From Paenalcaligenes sp035301625 (GTDB lineage Bacteria > Pseudomonadota > Gammaproteobacteria > Burkholderiales > Burkholderiaceae_B), in the NCBI GenBank assembly GCA_035301625.1, contig DATGTW010000051.1, positions 1 through 12,294 on the forward strand: a stretch of DNA of 12,294 bases, given 5' to 3'. Shown one piece after another: positions 1 to 6,779 of this stretch. The number at the start of each line of letters is the position of its first letter. Position 1 is the first letter of the stretch. The notes below the pieces were generated by a model. That model was not told the DNA's origin. It did not search any database and worked only from the letters and a program-made list of their open reading frames with translations. The position numbers and the translations under genes are program-made.

Positions 1-1
1 G

Positions 2-832
2 CTGGAAGATGACTACATTGAAGAAGCGCTCACGGATGCTGAGGCAGAAAGTGGCCTGGTGCTCACGTGCCAGATGATGCCGCAGTCTGATTGTGTGATC
101 AGCGTTCCGGTGCCTTCTACCATGTGCAAAATCTCATCTGAAGATTTTGCTGGCAAGGTACTTGATATCAAATGTCATAACGATGCTGTTTATGAGCTTA
201 CTTTGGATGTGAACGGTACGCCTCCAGCATTTTTGCCAGGTCAATACGTCAATATCAATGTTCCTGAAAGCGGTGAGCATCGCTCTTACTCCTTTAGCTC
301 GGCGCCTGGGCAGAGTGAGCTTAATTTTCTCATCAAGCAAATACCTAGCGGGCTAATGAGTTCATGGCTGTCCCAAGTGCAGGCGGGTGAAGAAATTAGC
401 TTTACTGGTCCTTTGGGCAGCTTTTATCTTCGTGAGCCTGTCCGTCCTTTGCTGTTCTTGGCCGGCGGGACGGGCTTGGCTCCGTTTTTATCTATGCTCG
501 AGGTGTTGGCTCAAGAATCTCGTGATGTACCTATCCAACTGATCTATGGGGTCACCCGTGATCAAGATTTGGTCGGATTAGAGCAGCTAGAGGAGTATTC
601 AGAAAAACTCCCCAACTTTAACTTTATTGCGAGTGTGCTGGATGATGATTCCAGTTACCCGCATAAAGGTTATGTCATGGATCACATGACTGACGAGATG
701 TTTCATGGTGGAGAGGTAGATGTTTATTTATGCGGCCCTGTACCGATGGTAGAAGCTGTAGATGGCTTTATGAAAGAGCGCAGTCTTGAGGCGGCCAGTT
801 TCTATTATGAACGATTTATTCCTAGTCAGTGA
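2..832 (+). CDS. benC: Benzoate 1,2-dioxygenase electron-transfer reductase BenC (5' partial)
   Basis: This is the NADH-dependent reductase that passes electrons through FAD and a [2Fe-2S] cluster to the BenAB oxygenase, which turns benzoate into its cis-diol. The frame is open from base 2, so the first roughly 60 residues, with three of the four plant-type ferredoxin cysteines, lie outside the window. 276 residues are visible; the family is usually about 335-340. The fourth cluster ligand is Cys23 of the fragment (VLTCQ). The FAD-binding RSYS is at about 94-97, the NAD-binding AGGTGLAP at about 154-161, CGPVPM at about 244-249, and the C-terminus is the typical YYERF. The GTG at 59 is an internal valine, not a start: conserved ferredoxin-domain sequence (DDYIEEAL) continues upstream of it. 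benD follows after 9 nt. The benzoate rather than toluate/anthranilate assignment rests on the downstream genes. Confidence 0.93.
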   Translation: MEDDYIEEALTDAEAESGLVLTCQMMPQSDCVISVPVPSTMCKISSEDFAGKVLDIKCHNDAVYELTLDVNGTPPAFLPGQYVNINVPESGEHRSYSFSSAPGQSELNFLIKQIPSGLMSSWLSQVQAGEEISFTGPLGSFYLREPVRPLLFLAGGTGLAPFLSMLEVLAQESRDVPIQLIYGVTRDQDLVGLEQLEEYSEKLPNFNFIASVLDDDSSYPHKGYVMDHMTDEMFHGGEVDVYLCGPVPMVEAVDGFMKERSLEAASFYYERFIPSQ

Positions 833-841
833 GGGTGTCTC

Positions 842-1624
842 ATGAAAGATAGAAATAAGCGTTTTTCTGATCGGGTCGTGTTGGTTACCGGAGCCGCTCA
901 AGGCATCGGGCGCGAGGTGGCGGTAAATATGCATGCCGAGGACGCCCTTGTGGTGGCTGTGGATCGTTCTGAATTGGTGTATGAACTCAAGCAGGAATTG
1001 TCTGGAGAGCGCATTATTACAGTGACTGCAGACTTAGAGCACTTTGAAGGAGCAGAAAAGATCGCTGCTTTAGCTCAGCAGACATTTGGTCGCATTGATG
1101 TTCTGGTTAATAACGTGGGCGGGACCATTTGGACACGTCCATTTGAGTTCTACGGTGCCGAGCAAATTGAAAAGGAAATCCAACGCTCTTTGTTTCCCAC
1201 CTTATGGTGTTGCCGTGCAGTATTGCCCTACATGCTTGAGCAAAAAAGCGGGGCCATCGTTAATGTTTCCTCTATCGCGACTAGAAGTATTAATCGCGTT
1301 CCTTATGGTGCAGCAAAAGGTGGGGTCGATGCACTTACAGCATGTTTGGCGTTTGAGACTGCTGAACGTGGAATACGCGTTAATGCAGTAGCCCCCGGAG
1401 GAACTGAAGCACCCGCACGCAGAATACCCCGTAACGAAACGCAAATCGATGAGCAAGAAAAACAGTGGTATCAACAAATCGTTGATCAAACTATCGATAG
1501 CACGTTGATGAAGCGTTACGGCACCTTGCAGGAACAAACAGACGCTATTTTGTTTTTGGCCTCAGACGAGGCTTCGTATATTACTGGCACGGTATTGCCA
1601 GTGGGAGGTGGTGACCAAGGCTAG
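842..1624 (+). CDS. benD: cis-diol benzoate dehydrogenase BenD (1,6-dihydroxycyclohexa-2,4-diene-1-carboxylate dehydrogenase)
   Basis: This short-chain dehydrogenase oxidises and decarboxylates the benzoate cis-diol to catechol, producing NADH, in the cytoplasm. It has 260 residues, the normal family length. The Rossmann glycine motif TGAAQGIG is at 16-23, with Asp41 at the end of beta-2 as expected for NAD preference. NNVGG is at 90-94. The catalytic serine is in NVSSIATRS (143/144) and YGAAK gives Tyr155 and Lys159. The segment SSIATRSINRVPYGAAKGG is close to known BenD/XylL enzymes. It starts with ATG 9 nt after the benC stop, with only a weak purine tract (gaggg, 831-835) ahead, which suggests translational coupling to benC. 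XylL (toluate cis-diol dehydrogenase) is the alternative; the lack of meta-cleavage genes nearby favours BenD. Confidence 0.93.
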   Translation: MKDRNKRFSDRVVLVTGAAQGIGREVAVNMHAEDALVVAVDRSELVYELKQELSGERIITVTADLEHFEGAEKIAALAQQTFGRIDVLVNNVGGTIWTRPFEFYGAEQIEKEIQRSLFPTLWCCRAVLPYMLEQKSGAIVNVSSIATRSINRVPYGAAKGGVDALTACLAFETAERGIRVNAVAPGGTEAPARRIPRNETQIDEQEKQWYQQIVDQTIDSTLMKRYGTLQEQTDAILFLASDEASYITGTVLPVGGGDQG

Positions 1625-1661
1625 TGTGCCTGGTTCATTGCCGTTTATCTTTCCAAGGCCT

Positions 1662-1668
1662 GGAGGAG
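1662..1668 (+). promoter_or_regulatory. Shine-Dalgarno for the MFS gene
   Basis: GGAGGAG lies 7 nt before the GTG codon at 1676. It is the strongest ribosome-binding site in this part of the operon and decides the non-ATG start of the transporter gene. Confidence 0.7.
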
Positions 1669-1675
1669 ACAGATT

Positions 1676-3013
1676 GTGAAAAGACTCAACATTAACGACG
1701 TCATTGATTCGTCGAATATAAATAAATTCCATTGGTCCATCATTTGGTTGTGTGCTTTGTTACTGATATTTGATGGGTACGATTTATTTATCTATGGAGT
1801 CGTATTACCCGTATTGATGGATGAATGGGGGTTATCCCCTGTGCAGGCCGGTGCTTTAGGTAGTTATGCGCTATTTGGCATGATGTTTGGAGCTTTGATT
1901 TTTGGTCCTGTAGCAGATCGCATTGGGCGGAAAAGTGGAGTGGTCATTTGTTTTGTTATTTTCAGTGTGGCCACTTTTTTAAATGGCTTTGCTTCATCTG
2001 TGACAGAGTTTGGGATTTATCGTTTTATCGCTGGTTTGGGCTGCGGCGGGCTAATGCCTAATGCTGTTGCTTTAATGAACGAATATGCGCCGCGTCGTTC
2101 TCGCGGAACGCTAGTGGCATTGATGTTCAGTGGCTACTCATTAGGTGGTTTGGTCTCTGCCGGAATGGGTATTTATATGTTGCCTCGCTTTGGCTGGCAG
2201 GCGATGTTCTTTTCAGCTGCTGTGCCATTGGTGTTGTTGCCCTTATTGTTGTGGAAGTTACCCGAATCAGTCGGTTTTTTACTGCGCCAGGGCAAGGAAG
2301 AACGCGCTCGAGAGATGCTGCAAAAAGCAAACCCTGATGAGGATTTGCAGGGTGTCGAGCTGTACCAAGAGGAAGCCAAGGTCAGCGCAGTGCCCGTGTT
2401 AGATCTTTTTAAAGAGGGGCGTCTCATTGGTACCTTGATGATCTGGCTGGCATTTTTCTGCTGCTTGCTCATGGTTTATGCGCTGGGTTCTTGGTTGCCA
2501 AAGTTGATGGCTAATGCTGGTTATAGCTTGGGCTCAAGTCTGTCATTCTTGTTGGCACTAAATTTCGGAGGTATTTTTGGTGCCATTATTGGCGGCTGGT
2601 TAGGTGATCGCTGGGGATTGCCACGAGTAATGGTGGGGTTTTTTGTGCTCTCGGCAGTGTCTATCGGTTTGCTCGGGTTTAAGAGCCCCATGATCATTCT
2701 GTATGGACTGATTATTGTCGCCGGTGCAACTACTATTGGCACACAAATCTTATTGTATGCCAATGCTGCTCAATATTATCCCTTGGCGATGCGCTCATCT
2801 GGGTTGGGTTGGGCTTCTGGTATTGGTCGCTTTGGAGCTATTGCCGGGCCATTTTTGGGCGGCACTTTAATGTCAATGGCGCTGCCATTGAAAATGAATT
2901 TCTATGCCTTTGCGATACCTGGTGTGATTTCCGCCGGTGCTATAGGCATTCTTATCTTGACGCTGCGTTATCAGGCGGCGCTCAAACGTTCTGTTGTTGC
3001 AATTTCTTCATAG
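1676..3013 (+). CDS. benK: MFS aromatic acid:H+ symporter, BenK/PcaK-like benzoate transporter
   Basis: This is a 445-residue major facilitator inner-membrane protein of the aromatic acid:H+ symporter (AAHS) family, predicted to import benzoate or a related aromatic acid with protons. It shows alternating hydrophobic segments consistent with 12 membrane helices. The AAHS hallmark DGYD (33-36) lies in TM1. The loop 2-3 motif is GPVADRIGRK (77-86), and its counterpart GGWLGDRWGLPR lies in the second half. No signal peptide is expected. The start is GTG with a good Shine-Dalgarno; the gene sits 51 nt after benD and 10 nt before pcaI. Context points to benzoate, but 4-hydroxybenzoate (PcaK) or cis,cis-muconate (MucK) cannot be excluded from sequence, so the symbol is tentative. 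The unrelated BenE transporter in the same operon makes this a second uptake route. Confidence 0.85.
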   Translation: MKRLNINDVIDSSNINKFHWSIIWLCALLLIFDGYDLFIYGVVLPVLMDEWGLSPVQAGALGSYALFGMMFGALIFGPVADRIGRKSGVVICFVIFSVATFLNGFASSVTEFGIYRFIAGLGCGGLMPNAVALMNEYAPRRSRGTLVALMFSGYSLGGLVSAGMGIYMLPRFGWQAMFFSAAVPLVLLPLLLWKLPESVGFLLRQGKEERAREMLQKANPDEDLQGVELYQEEAKVSAVPVLDLFKEGRLIGTLMIWLAFFCCLLMVYALGSWLPKLMANAGYSLGSSLSFLLALNFGGIFGAIIGGWLGDRWGLPRVMVGFFVLSAVSIGLLGFKSPMIILYGLIIVAGATTIGTQILLYANAAQYYPLAMRSSGLGWASGIGRFGAIAGPFLGGTLMSMALPLKMNFYAFAIPGVISAGAIGILILTLRYQAALKRSVVAISS

Positions 3014-3023
3014 GGTTTAAAGC

Positions 3024-3713
3024 GTGATTGATAAAACAGTTAACACTGTACAAGAAGCTTTGGCAGGAATACAGGACGAAGCCACCATTTTAATTGGTGG
3101 TTTTGGCACTGCCGGTATTCCAGGAGAGCTGATTGATGGCTTGATTGAGCAGGGTGCGAAAGATCTTACCGTTGTGAATAATAATGCCGGTAATGCAGGT
3201 CATGGTTTAGCGGCACTGTTAAATACAGGTCGGGTGCGCAAAATTATTTGTAGTTTCCCTCGCCAAGCAGATTCTTATGTTTTTGATGAGCTTTATAGAA
3301 ACGGAAAGATAGAGCTTGAGTTAGTGCCACAGGGCAATCTTGCTGAGCGATTGCGCGCAGCAGGGGCAGGAATAGGTGGTTTTTTTACACCTACTGGATA
3401 TGGCACTGAACTTGCTGAGGGCAAAGAAACCCGTTTGATCAATGGCCGCTGGCATGTTTATGAAACCCCTATTTATGGAGATGTGGCTTTTATCAAAGCA
3501 GAGGCTGGTGATCGATGGGGCAATTTAACCTACCGAATGGCAGCCCGAAATTTTGGTCCAGTGATGGCAATGGCTGCCAAGCGTACAGTTGCGACGGTTT
3601 ATGAATTTGAGGATCTCGGTGAAATAGCTCCCGAGTGTGTAGTTACTCCGGGTATTTTTGTGGATTGTGTGGTCAAAGTACCGCGTCGCAAAACGGTTGC
3701 TGGTGGGTTCTAA
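3024..3713 (+). CDS. pcaI: 3-oxoadipate CoA-transferase subunit A (PcaI)
   Basis: This is the alpha subunit of the cytoplasmic enzyme that moves CoA from succinyl-CoA to 3-oxoadipate, the penultimate step of the beta-ketoadipate pathway. It has 229 residues, normal for a separate A subunit. The CoA-transferase signature 1 is near the N-terminus (GGFGTAGIPGELI, 25-37), and the typical GTELAEGKE and GDRWGNLTYR segments follow. Translation begins at GTG, 10 nt after the MFS stop codon; the weak AGGG (3012-3015) overlaps that stop, so coupling is likely. pcaJ follows 47 nt later, as expected for the alpha/beta pair. Acetate/acetoacetate CoA-transferase (AtoD) is related, but pcaD and catC in the same operon favour PcaI. 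Confidence 0.93.
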   Translation: MIDKTVNTVQEALAGIQDEATILIGGFGTAGIPGELIDGLIEQGAKDLTVVNNNAGNAGHGLAALLNTGRVRKIICSFPRQADSYVFDELYRNGKIELELVPQGNLAERLRAAGAGIGGFFTPTGYGTELAEGKETRLINGRWHVYETPIYGDVAFIKAEAGDRWGNLTYRMAARNFGPVMAMAAKRTVATVYEFEDLGEIAPECVVTPGIFVDCVVKVPRRKTVAGGF

Positions 3714-3760
3714 AACCGTTTGTTTGTCCATTATTGAGTCATCGATTAGCGGAGCAAGTT

Positions 3761-4408
3761 ATGAGTGATACTTATCAACGGCGCAGTAGGGGTCAAATCG
3801 CACAGCGGGTTGCCCAAGATATGCCCAACGGGGCTTATGTCAATTTGGGTATCGGTATGCCTACTTTAGTTTCTAATTATTTGCCAGAGGGTGTCGAAAT
3901 CGTCCTGCATAGCGAAAACGGTATTTTGGGTATGGGCCCGGCGCCTGACGAAGGCCAAGAAGATTACGATTTAATCAACGCAGGTAAACAACCTGTCACA
4001 CTACTGCCTGGAGGCAGTTTTTTCCACCATGCAGATAGTTTTGCAATGATGCGTGGCGGGCATTTGGACGTATGTGTTCTAGGTGCCTTTCAAGTGTCTG
4101 CGACGGGTGATTTGGCTAATTGGAGTACTGGAGAAAAGAATGCCATTCCAGCTGTTGGCGGCGCTATGGATTTAGCTATTGGGGCTAAAGAGACCTGGGT
4201 AATGACTACTCTCATGACCCGTGATGGTCAGTGCAAGATTGTTCCTGAGTGCACCTATCCGATCACAGCTTTAGGCTGCGTTAAACGGATTTATACCGAT
4301 TTGGCAACCTTTGCCTGTGGGAGTTCAGGTTTGCGAGTTGTGGACCGTGTGGACGGTTTGAGTCATAAAAATTTAGAGCAATTAATGGGTATGTTGCTGT
4401 CCACGTAG
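3761..4408 (+). CDS. pcaJ: 3-oxoadipate CoA-transferase subunit B (PcaJ)
   Basis: This is the beta subunit, which carries the catalytic glutamate of 3-oxoadipate CoA-transferase; it forms the active enzyme with PcaI. It has 215 residues from the ATG at 3761, matching the usual family length. The signature LHSENG is at 49-54, with Glu52 as the residue forming the thioester intermediate, followed by GILGMGPAP. NLGIGMP is at 28-34. The frame is open further upstream to about 3635, but that 42-codon stretch overlaps the end of pcaI, does not resemble the family and is Cys/Trp-rich. The ATG at 3761 has GGAG 6 nt ahead (3751-3754) and begins at the conserved domain. pcaD starts 10 nt downstream. 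Confidence 0.94.
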   Translation: MSDTYQRRSRGQIAQRVAQDMPNGAYVNLGIGMPTLVSNYLPEGVEIVLHSENGILGMGPAPDEGQEDYDLINAGKQPVTLLPGGSFFHHADSFAMMRGGHLDVCVLGAFQVSATGDLANWSTGEKNAIPAVGGAMDLAIGAKETWVMTTLMTRDGQCKIVPECTYPITALGCVKRIYTDLATFACGSSGLRVVDRVDGLSHKNLEQLMGMLLST

Positions 4409-4418
4409 AGAGGGGTTT

Positions 4419-5225
4419 ATGAGTCTTGATATACAGAAATTAGATACAGCACGCGGAACCTTTAGAGTTGGATTGGCCGGGGATTCCCAAGCACCCGCCT
4501 TGGTTCTGAGCAACTCTTTGGGCACCTTATTAGAGATGTGGTCGCCGCAAATAGAGGCATTTGCCGAACATTATCGTGTGATCTGCTACGACACAAGAGG
4601 ACATGGTGGCAGCCCTATTACTGTAGGTCCGTATGATTTTGCCGGCTTAGGTCGAGACGTGCTGTCCATTATGGATGCTTTAGATATCCCAAAAGCCGCA
4701 TTTTGTGGCGTCTCCATGGGGGGACATACAGCCTTGTGGCTGGGGCGCTACGCTGCTGAACGCATTACGGCTATTGCTGTGTGCAATAGCGCAGCCAAAA
4801 TTGGTACCGCAGAGGCATGGACAGAACGCGCCCAAGCGCTAAGGGTAGGCGGTTCAAGCGCGATGAAAAAACTCGCCGAAACAGCCCCTGAGCGTTGGTT
4901 TACTGCTGATTTTATCGAGCATCAATCAGAGGTTGTCGCTGACATGCAAGAGACCTTGGCCCAGTTGAATGCAGAGGGATACGCCGCTTGTTGCGATGCG
5001 CTCGGGCAATCTGATTTGCGCAATGAGATTTCATTGATTGCTATTCCGACACTGGTGCTGACAGGAGATGCCGATCCAGTCACAACAGTGGCTGATGCTG
5101 AAAATGTGCATCGGCAAATAGAAAATTCTGAGCTTGTGGTGCTGGCAGCTTCGCATATATCTAATATCGAAGCCAGCCAAGCATTTACAAAAACAGTTTT
5201 GGATTTTTTGAGTAACCCTAAATAA
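4419..5225 (+). CDS. pcaD: 3-oxoadipate enol-lactonase PcaD
   Basis: This alpha/beta hydrolase opens 3-oxoadipate enol-lactone to 3-oxoadipate, linking CatC to PcaIJ. It has 268 residues, as usual for a stand-alone PcaD. The catalytic triad can be read directly: Ser99 in the nucleophile elbow GVSMGG, Asp219 in GDADPVT and His246 in ASHISNIE. The oxyanion-hole region SNSLGT (31-36) and the strand YDTRGHGGS (57-65) are typical of PcaD. There is no fused PcaC decarboxylase domain, consistent with a catechol rather than protocatechuate branch. The start is ATG with a purine-rich Shine-Dalgarno (agagagggg, 4407-4415) that overlaps the end of pcaJ. catC follows after 12 nt. Confidence 0.92.
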   Translation: MSLDIQKLDTARGTFRVGLAGDSQAPALVLSNSLGTLLEMWSPQIEAFAEHYRVICYDTRGHGGSPITVGPYDFAGLGRDVLSIMDALDIPKAAFCGVSMGGHTALWLGRYAAERITAIAVCNSAAKIGTAEAWTERAQALRVGGSSAMKKLAETAPERWFTADFIEHQSEVVADMQETLAQLNAEGYAACCDALGQSDLRNEISLIAIPTLVLTGDADPVTTVADAENVHRQIENSELVVLAASHISNIEASQAFTKTVLDFLSNPK

Positions 5226-5237
5226 AGAGGTTTTATT

Positions 5238-5513
5238 ATGCTTTTTATGGTTCATATGGTGGTGAATATTCCCCACGACTTGCCCAAAGAGCAAGCAGTT
5301 AAATTAATTGAGGAAGAAAAGAATTATTCTCAGGAACTACAGCGCCAGGGGAAATGGGCCCATATTTGGCGGGTGGTTGGAGAATACGCTAACTACAGCA
5401 TTTTCGATGTGAAAGACAATGAGGAATTGCACGATGTGCTTAGCAAACTCCCATTGTTTCCCTATATGGATATCAAGGTTACTCCTTTAGCTACACATCC
5501 ATCTGCAGTGTGA
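5238..5513 (+). CDS. catC: Muconolactone delta-isomerase CatC
   Basis: This small cytoplasmic enzyme converts muconolactone to 3-oxoadipate enol-lactone, the substrate of PcaD. It has 91 residues; the family is about 90-96. It aligns along its whole length with known CatC: the start MLFMVHMVVNIP, the central GKWAHIWRVVGEYANYS, and the end LPLFPYMDIKVTPLATHPS. The C-terminal tail after HPS is slightly shorter than in Pseudomonas enzymes. The ATG has AAAGAGG (5224-5230) ahead, adjoining the pcaD stop. CatC marks the cluster as the catechol branch. The preceding enzymes CatA and CatB are not in the window and may be upstream of benC. Confidence 0.95.
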   Translation: MLFMVHMVVNIPHDLPKEQAVKLIEEEKNYSQELQRQGKWAHIWRVVGEYANYSIFDVKDNEELHDVLSKLPLFPYMDIKVTPLATHPSAV

Positions 5514-5550
5514 TTAGGTGTTTTCTGTAAGAAAAAGGATTGTTTGATTT

Positions 5551-5557
5551 AAGGGGG
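5551..5557 (+). promoter_or_regulatory. Shine-Dalgarno for benE
   Basis: AAGGGGG lies 5 nt before the ATG at 5563, in the 49-nt gap after catC. It supports this start. The rest of the gap shows only a weak 5-bp AT-rich dyad (5521-5535) and no convincing promoter or terminator, so benE probably continues the same transcript. Confidence 0.6.
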
Positions 5558-5562
5558 CCACG

Positions 5563-6771
5563 ATGAGAAACGTTTTCAAAGATTGGTCAATGACAGCTTG
5601 GATGACAGGCTTTATTGCAGTTTTAGTTTCTTATAGTGGCCCATTGGTAATTTTTATACAGGCAGCTCAGGCAGGGGGGATGTCTGTTGATATGTTGAGC
5701 TCCTGGATTTGGGCTATTTCCATAGGCAGTGGTGTCAGCGGCATTATTTTGAGTGTGTGGCTGCGTGAGCCCATCATCACCGCATGGTCGGCACCTGGTA
5801 CCGCTTTATTGATTAATTTATTCCCCAATATCAGCATGGCTGAGGTTGTGGGTGCTTATTTGTTAGCTGCTTTGGCAACTATAGTGATTGGCCTTAGCGG
5901 ATACTTTGAACGTATTGTGCGCCTGATTCCCAGTGGAATTGCTGGTGCAATGATGGCTGGTATTTTGTTTCAGTTTGGTATTCAAACGTTTCAAATCAGT
6001 TCGGAATTACCTGAGCTTGTTTTTGTGATGTTAGCAGTGTATTTGGTGTGCCGCCGTGTTGCTCCGACATTCACTATTATTATTGTGGCTTTAGTGGGGT
6101 TTGTGTGGGTGCATTTGATGGGACTGACCCAATTTGAGGTACTCAAATTAACTTTCGCACGCCCTATATTTACCTTCCCTGAGTTTAGTCTAAGCGCTTT
6201 TGTTAGTTTTACTATTCCTTTATTGATAGTCAGCTTGTCGGGGCAGTATTTGCCTGGGATGGTGGTGATGCGCTTAGCAGGCTATAGAGAGCATTCGCAA
6301 CCCATCGTATCAGTCACCGGGGCGGTCTCTGCTTTGGTGGCTTTTTTTGGTGGGATTTCAATTGTGTTGGCGGCCATTACTGCAGCGCTGTGCACGGGTG
6401 AAGAATCACATAAAGATAGAGATAAACGTTACGTGGCTGGGATTGCTAATGGGGTGTTTTACCTGATTGGAGGTACGTTGGCGGGTACCATCGTACTGTT
6501 GTTTACAGCATTGCCCTCTGAGCTGATTGCCACTTTGGCAGGGCTTGCCTTGCTTGGCGCCATTTTAAGCAACATTCGTTTATTTGTTGAAGACACAGAT
6601 TATTTAGAGCCCTCATTGATTACTTTCCTGGCAACAGCTTCGGGAATGAGCATTGGAGGATTTGGTGCAGCATTTTGGGGGATTGTGCTTGGCTTGATAT
6701 CGCATGCGGTATTGAGTGGCTCAATGGGTGGTTTTTTCAAACGCTACGGACGCCTGCTAATTAAGAGATAA
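5563..6771 (+). CDS. benE: Benzoate membrane transport protein BenE
   Basis: This is a 402-residue polytopic inner-membrane protein of the BenE family, predicted to import benzoate. It is distantly related to nucleobase/ascorbate and sulfate-type carriers and unrelated to MFS. Hydrophobic segments run through nearly its whole length, about 12 helices. Family-typical motifs are AWSAPGTALL (74-83), IPSGIAGAMMAGILFQFG in the middle, and ALCTGEESH (about 275-283) followed by a charged loop (KDRDKRY). The C-terminus ends in a positive FFKRYGRLLIKR tail, consistent with cytoplasmic placement. It is the last recognisable catabolic gene. Its TAA stop (6769-6771) directly abuts the Shine-Dalgarno of the next gene, a dynamin-like GTPase. 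The exact substrate is inferred from family and context. Confidence 0.92.
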   Translation: MRNVFKDWSMTAWMTGFIAVLVSYSGPLVIFIQAAQAGGMSVDMLSSWIWAISIGSGVSGIILSVWLREPIITAWSAPGTALLINLFPNISMAEVVGAYLLAALATIVIGLSGYFERIVRLIPSGIAGAMMAGILFQFGIQTFQISSELPELVFVMLAVYLVCRRVAPTFTIIIVALVGFVWVHLMGLTQFEVLKLTFARPIFTFPEFSLSAFVSFTIPLLIVSLSGQYLPGMVVMRLAGYREHSQPIVSVTGAVSALVAFFGGISIVLAAITAALCTGEESHKDRDKRYVAGIANGVFYLIGGTLAGTIVLLFTALPSELIATLAGLALLGAILSNIRLFVEDTDYLEPSLITFLATASGMSIGGFGAAFWGIVLGLISHAVLSGSMGGFFKRYGRLLIKR

Positions 6772-6779
6772 AGAGGGTT

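Noticed and set aside
59..61. GTG at 59 as the start of the first gene
   Set aside because: Conserved BenC ferredoxin-domain sequence continues upstream in frame to base 2, so this is an internal valine of a truncated gene.
3635..3760. In-frame upstream extension of pcaJ by 42 codons
   Set aside because: It overlaps the pcaI 3' end, has unusual Cys/Trp-rich composition, and the conserved domain plus a good Shine-Dalgarno point to ATG 3761.
5521..5535. TTTTC-TGTAA-GAAAA dyad after catC as a terminator
   Set aside because: Only five AT-rich base pairs and no GC stem; too weak to terminate, and benE follows with a strong ribosome-binding site.
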